A program made the translations under genes and the position numbers. From Bacteroidales bacterium (GTDB taxonomy: Bacteria; Bacteroidota; Bacteroidia; Bacteroidales; PUMT01), in NCBI GenBank assembly GCA_007119075.1, contig SKQJ01000404.1, forward strand, positions 1-14,439: a stretch of DNA of 14,439 bases, read 5' to 3'. The notes beneath the pieces were generated by a model, which had not been told where the DNA came from, searched no databases, and was given only the letters and a program-made list of their open reading frames with translations. Every line of letters starts with the position of its first letter. Within the stretch, counting starts at the first letter, position 1. Shown here one piece after another: positions 14,297 to 14,439 of this stretch.

Positions 14297-14439
14297 TTGA
14301 TCTCATTTTAAAACCAGATGCGGCTATGCCGGCATGTTTGTCAATATATAACAATACAGTCCGGTTGCCCGGGTCGCTTGACCCCGGTCAGCCGTCCGGT
14401 ATACTAAGTTAACCAAATTTTTTCATTTACCAACCCCCG
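14297..14439 (-). promoter_or_regulatory. Upstream region of the HMG-CoA reductase gene
   Basis: These 143 bases up to the window edge should contain the promoter and leader of the reductase gene. I see a perfect palindrome ATGCCGGCAT at 14326-14335 and a strong imperfect hairpin at 14362-14394 (listed separately), but no convincing TTTG / TAnnTTTG pair on the minus strand. Confidence 0.4.
14362..14394. other. Strong imperfect stem-loop upstream of HMG-CoA reductase
   Basis: CGGTTG (14362-14367) pairs with CAGCCG (14389-14394), including one G-T pair. After a C/T mismatch, CC and GGGTC pair with GACCC and GG around a four-base GCTT loop, with one bulged C at 14385. This gives 13 pairs, mostly G-C. 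No T-run follows closely on either strand. It could be a terminator remnant of a neighbour outside the window, a leader structure, or a binding site. Confidence 0.4.

Overview
The window looks chromosomal and comes from a member of the Bacteroidetes. The order ssb, gldE, gldD, Sfp-type phosphopantetheinyl transferase, group II-like GGGP synthase is typical of that phylum. So are the absence of clear Shine-Dalgarno sequences, the AT-rich intergenic regions, and a candidate promoter of the TTTG / TAnnTTTG type. A finer placement (a Marinilabiliales/Bacteroidales-like anaerobe) is only a guess. I see no mobile elements, CRISPR arrays, tRNA or rRNA genes.

Left block (1-4078, plus strand): the 3' part of ssb, then a 342-base gap with two adjacent stem-loops. 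After it comes a tight run of gldE (DUF21/CBS/CorC membrane protein), gldD (lipoprotein, overlapping the gldE 3' end), a phosphopantetheinyl transferase and a geranylgeranylglyceryl/heptaprenylglyceryl phosphate synthase. The run ends at a hairpin terminator shared with the convergent gene.

Middle block (4155-6194, minus strand): a secreted TPR protein, then a two-domain universal stress protein. A short divergent promoter region of about 218 bases separates the latter from the next block.

Right block (6413-12948, plus strand): two very large tandem paralogues of 1164 and 1009 aa, 11 bases apart. Each carries a degenerate receiver-like domain, an intact-looking receiver domain, a conserved linker, and an ATP-grasp domain of the pyruvate phosphate dikinase / PEP synthase type. 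The usual swivelling phosphohistidine and PEP/pyruvate barrel domains are missing. In their place both have a short conserved C-terminal module with GPGRWG and G[ST]HFF motifs. The first paralogue also has an N-terminal GAF-like sensor region. This pair is the most interesting content: it looks like a signalling-coupled nucleotide-dependent phosphotransfer system with no obvious acceptor. The divergent universal stress protein may belong to the same stress or energy circuit (inference).

Far right (12965-14296, minus strand): a soluble HMG-CoA reductase of class I-like sequence, with all four catalytic residues and an unusual C-terminal tail. It is convergent with the second paralogue at a gap of only 16 bases. 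Together with the GGGP synthase it suggests a mevalonate-type isoprenoid route and possibly ether-type polar lipids in this organism, though the two genes are about 9 kb apart and not in one operon.
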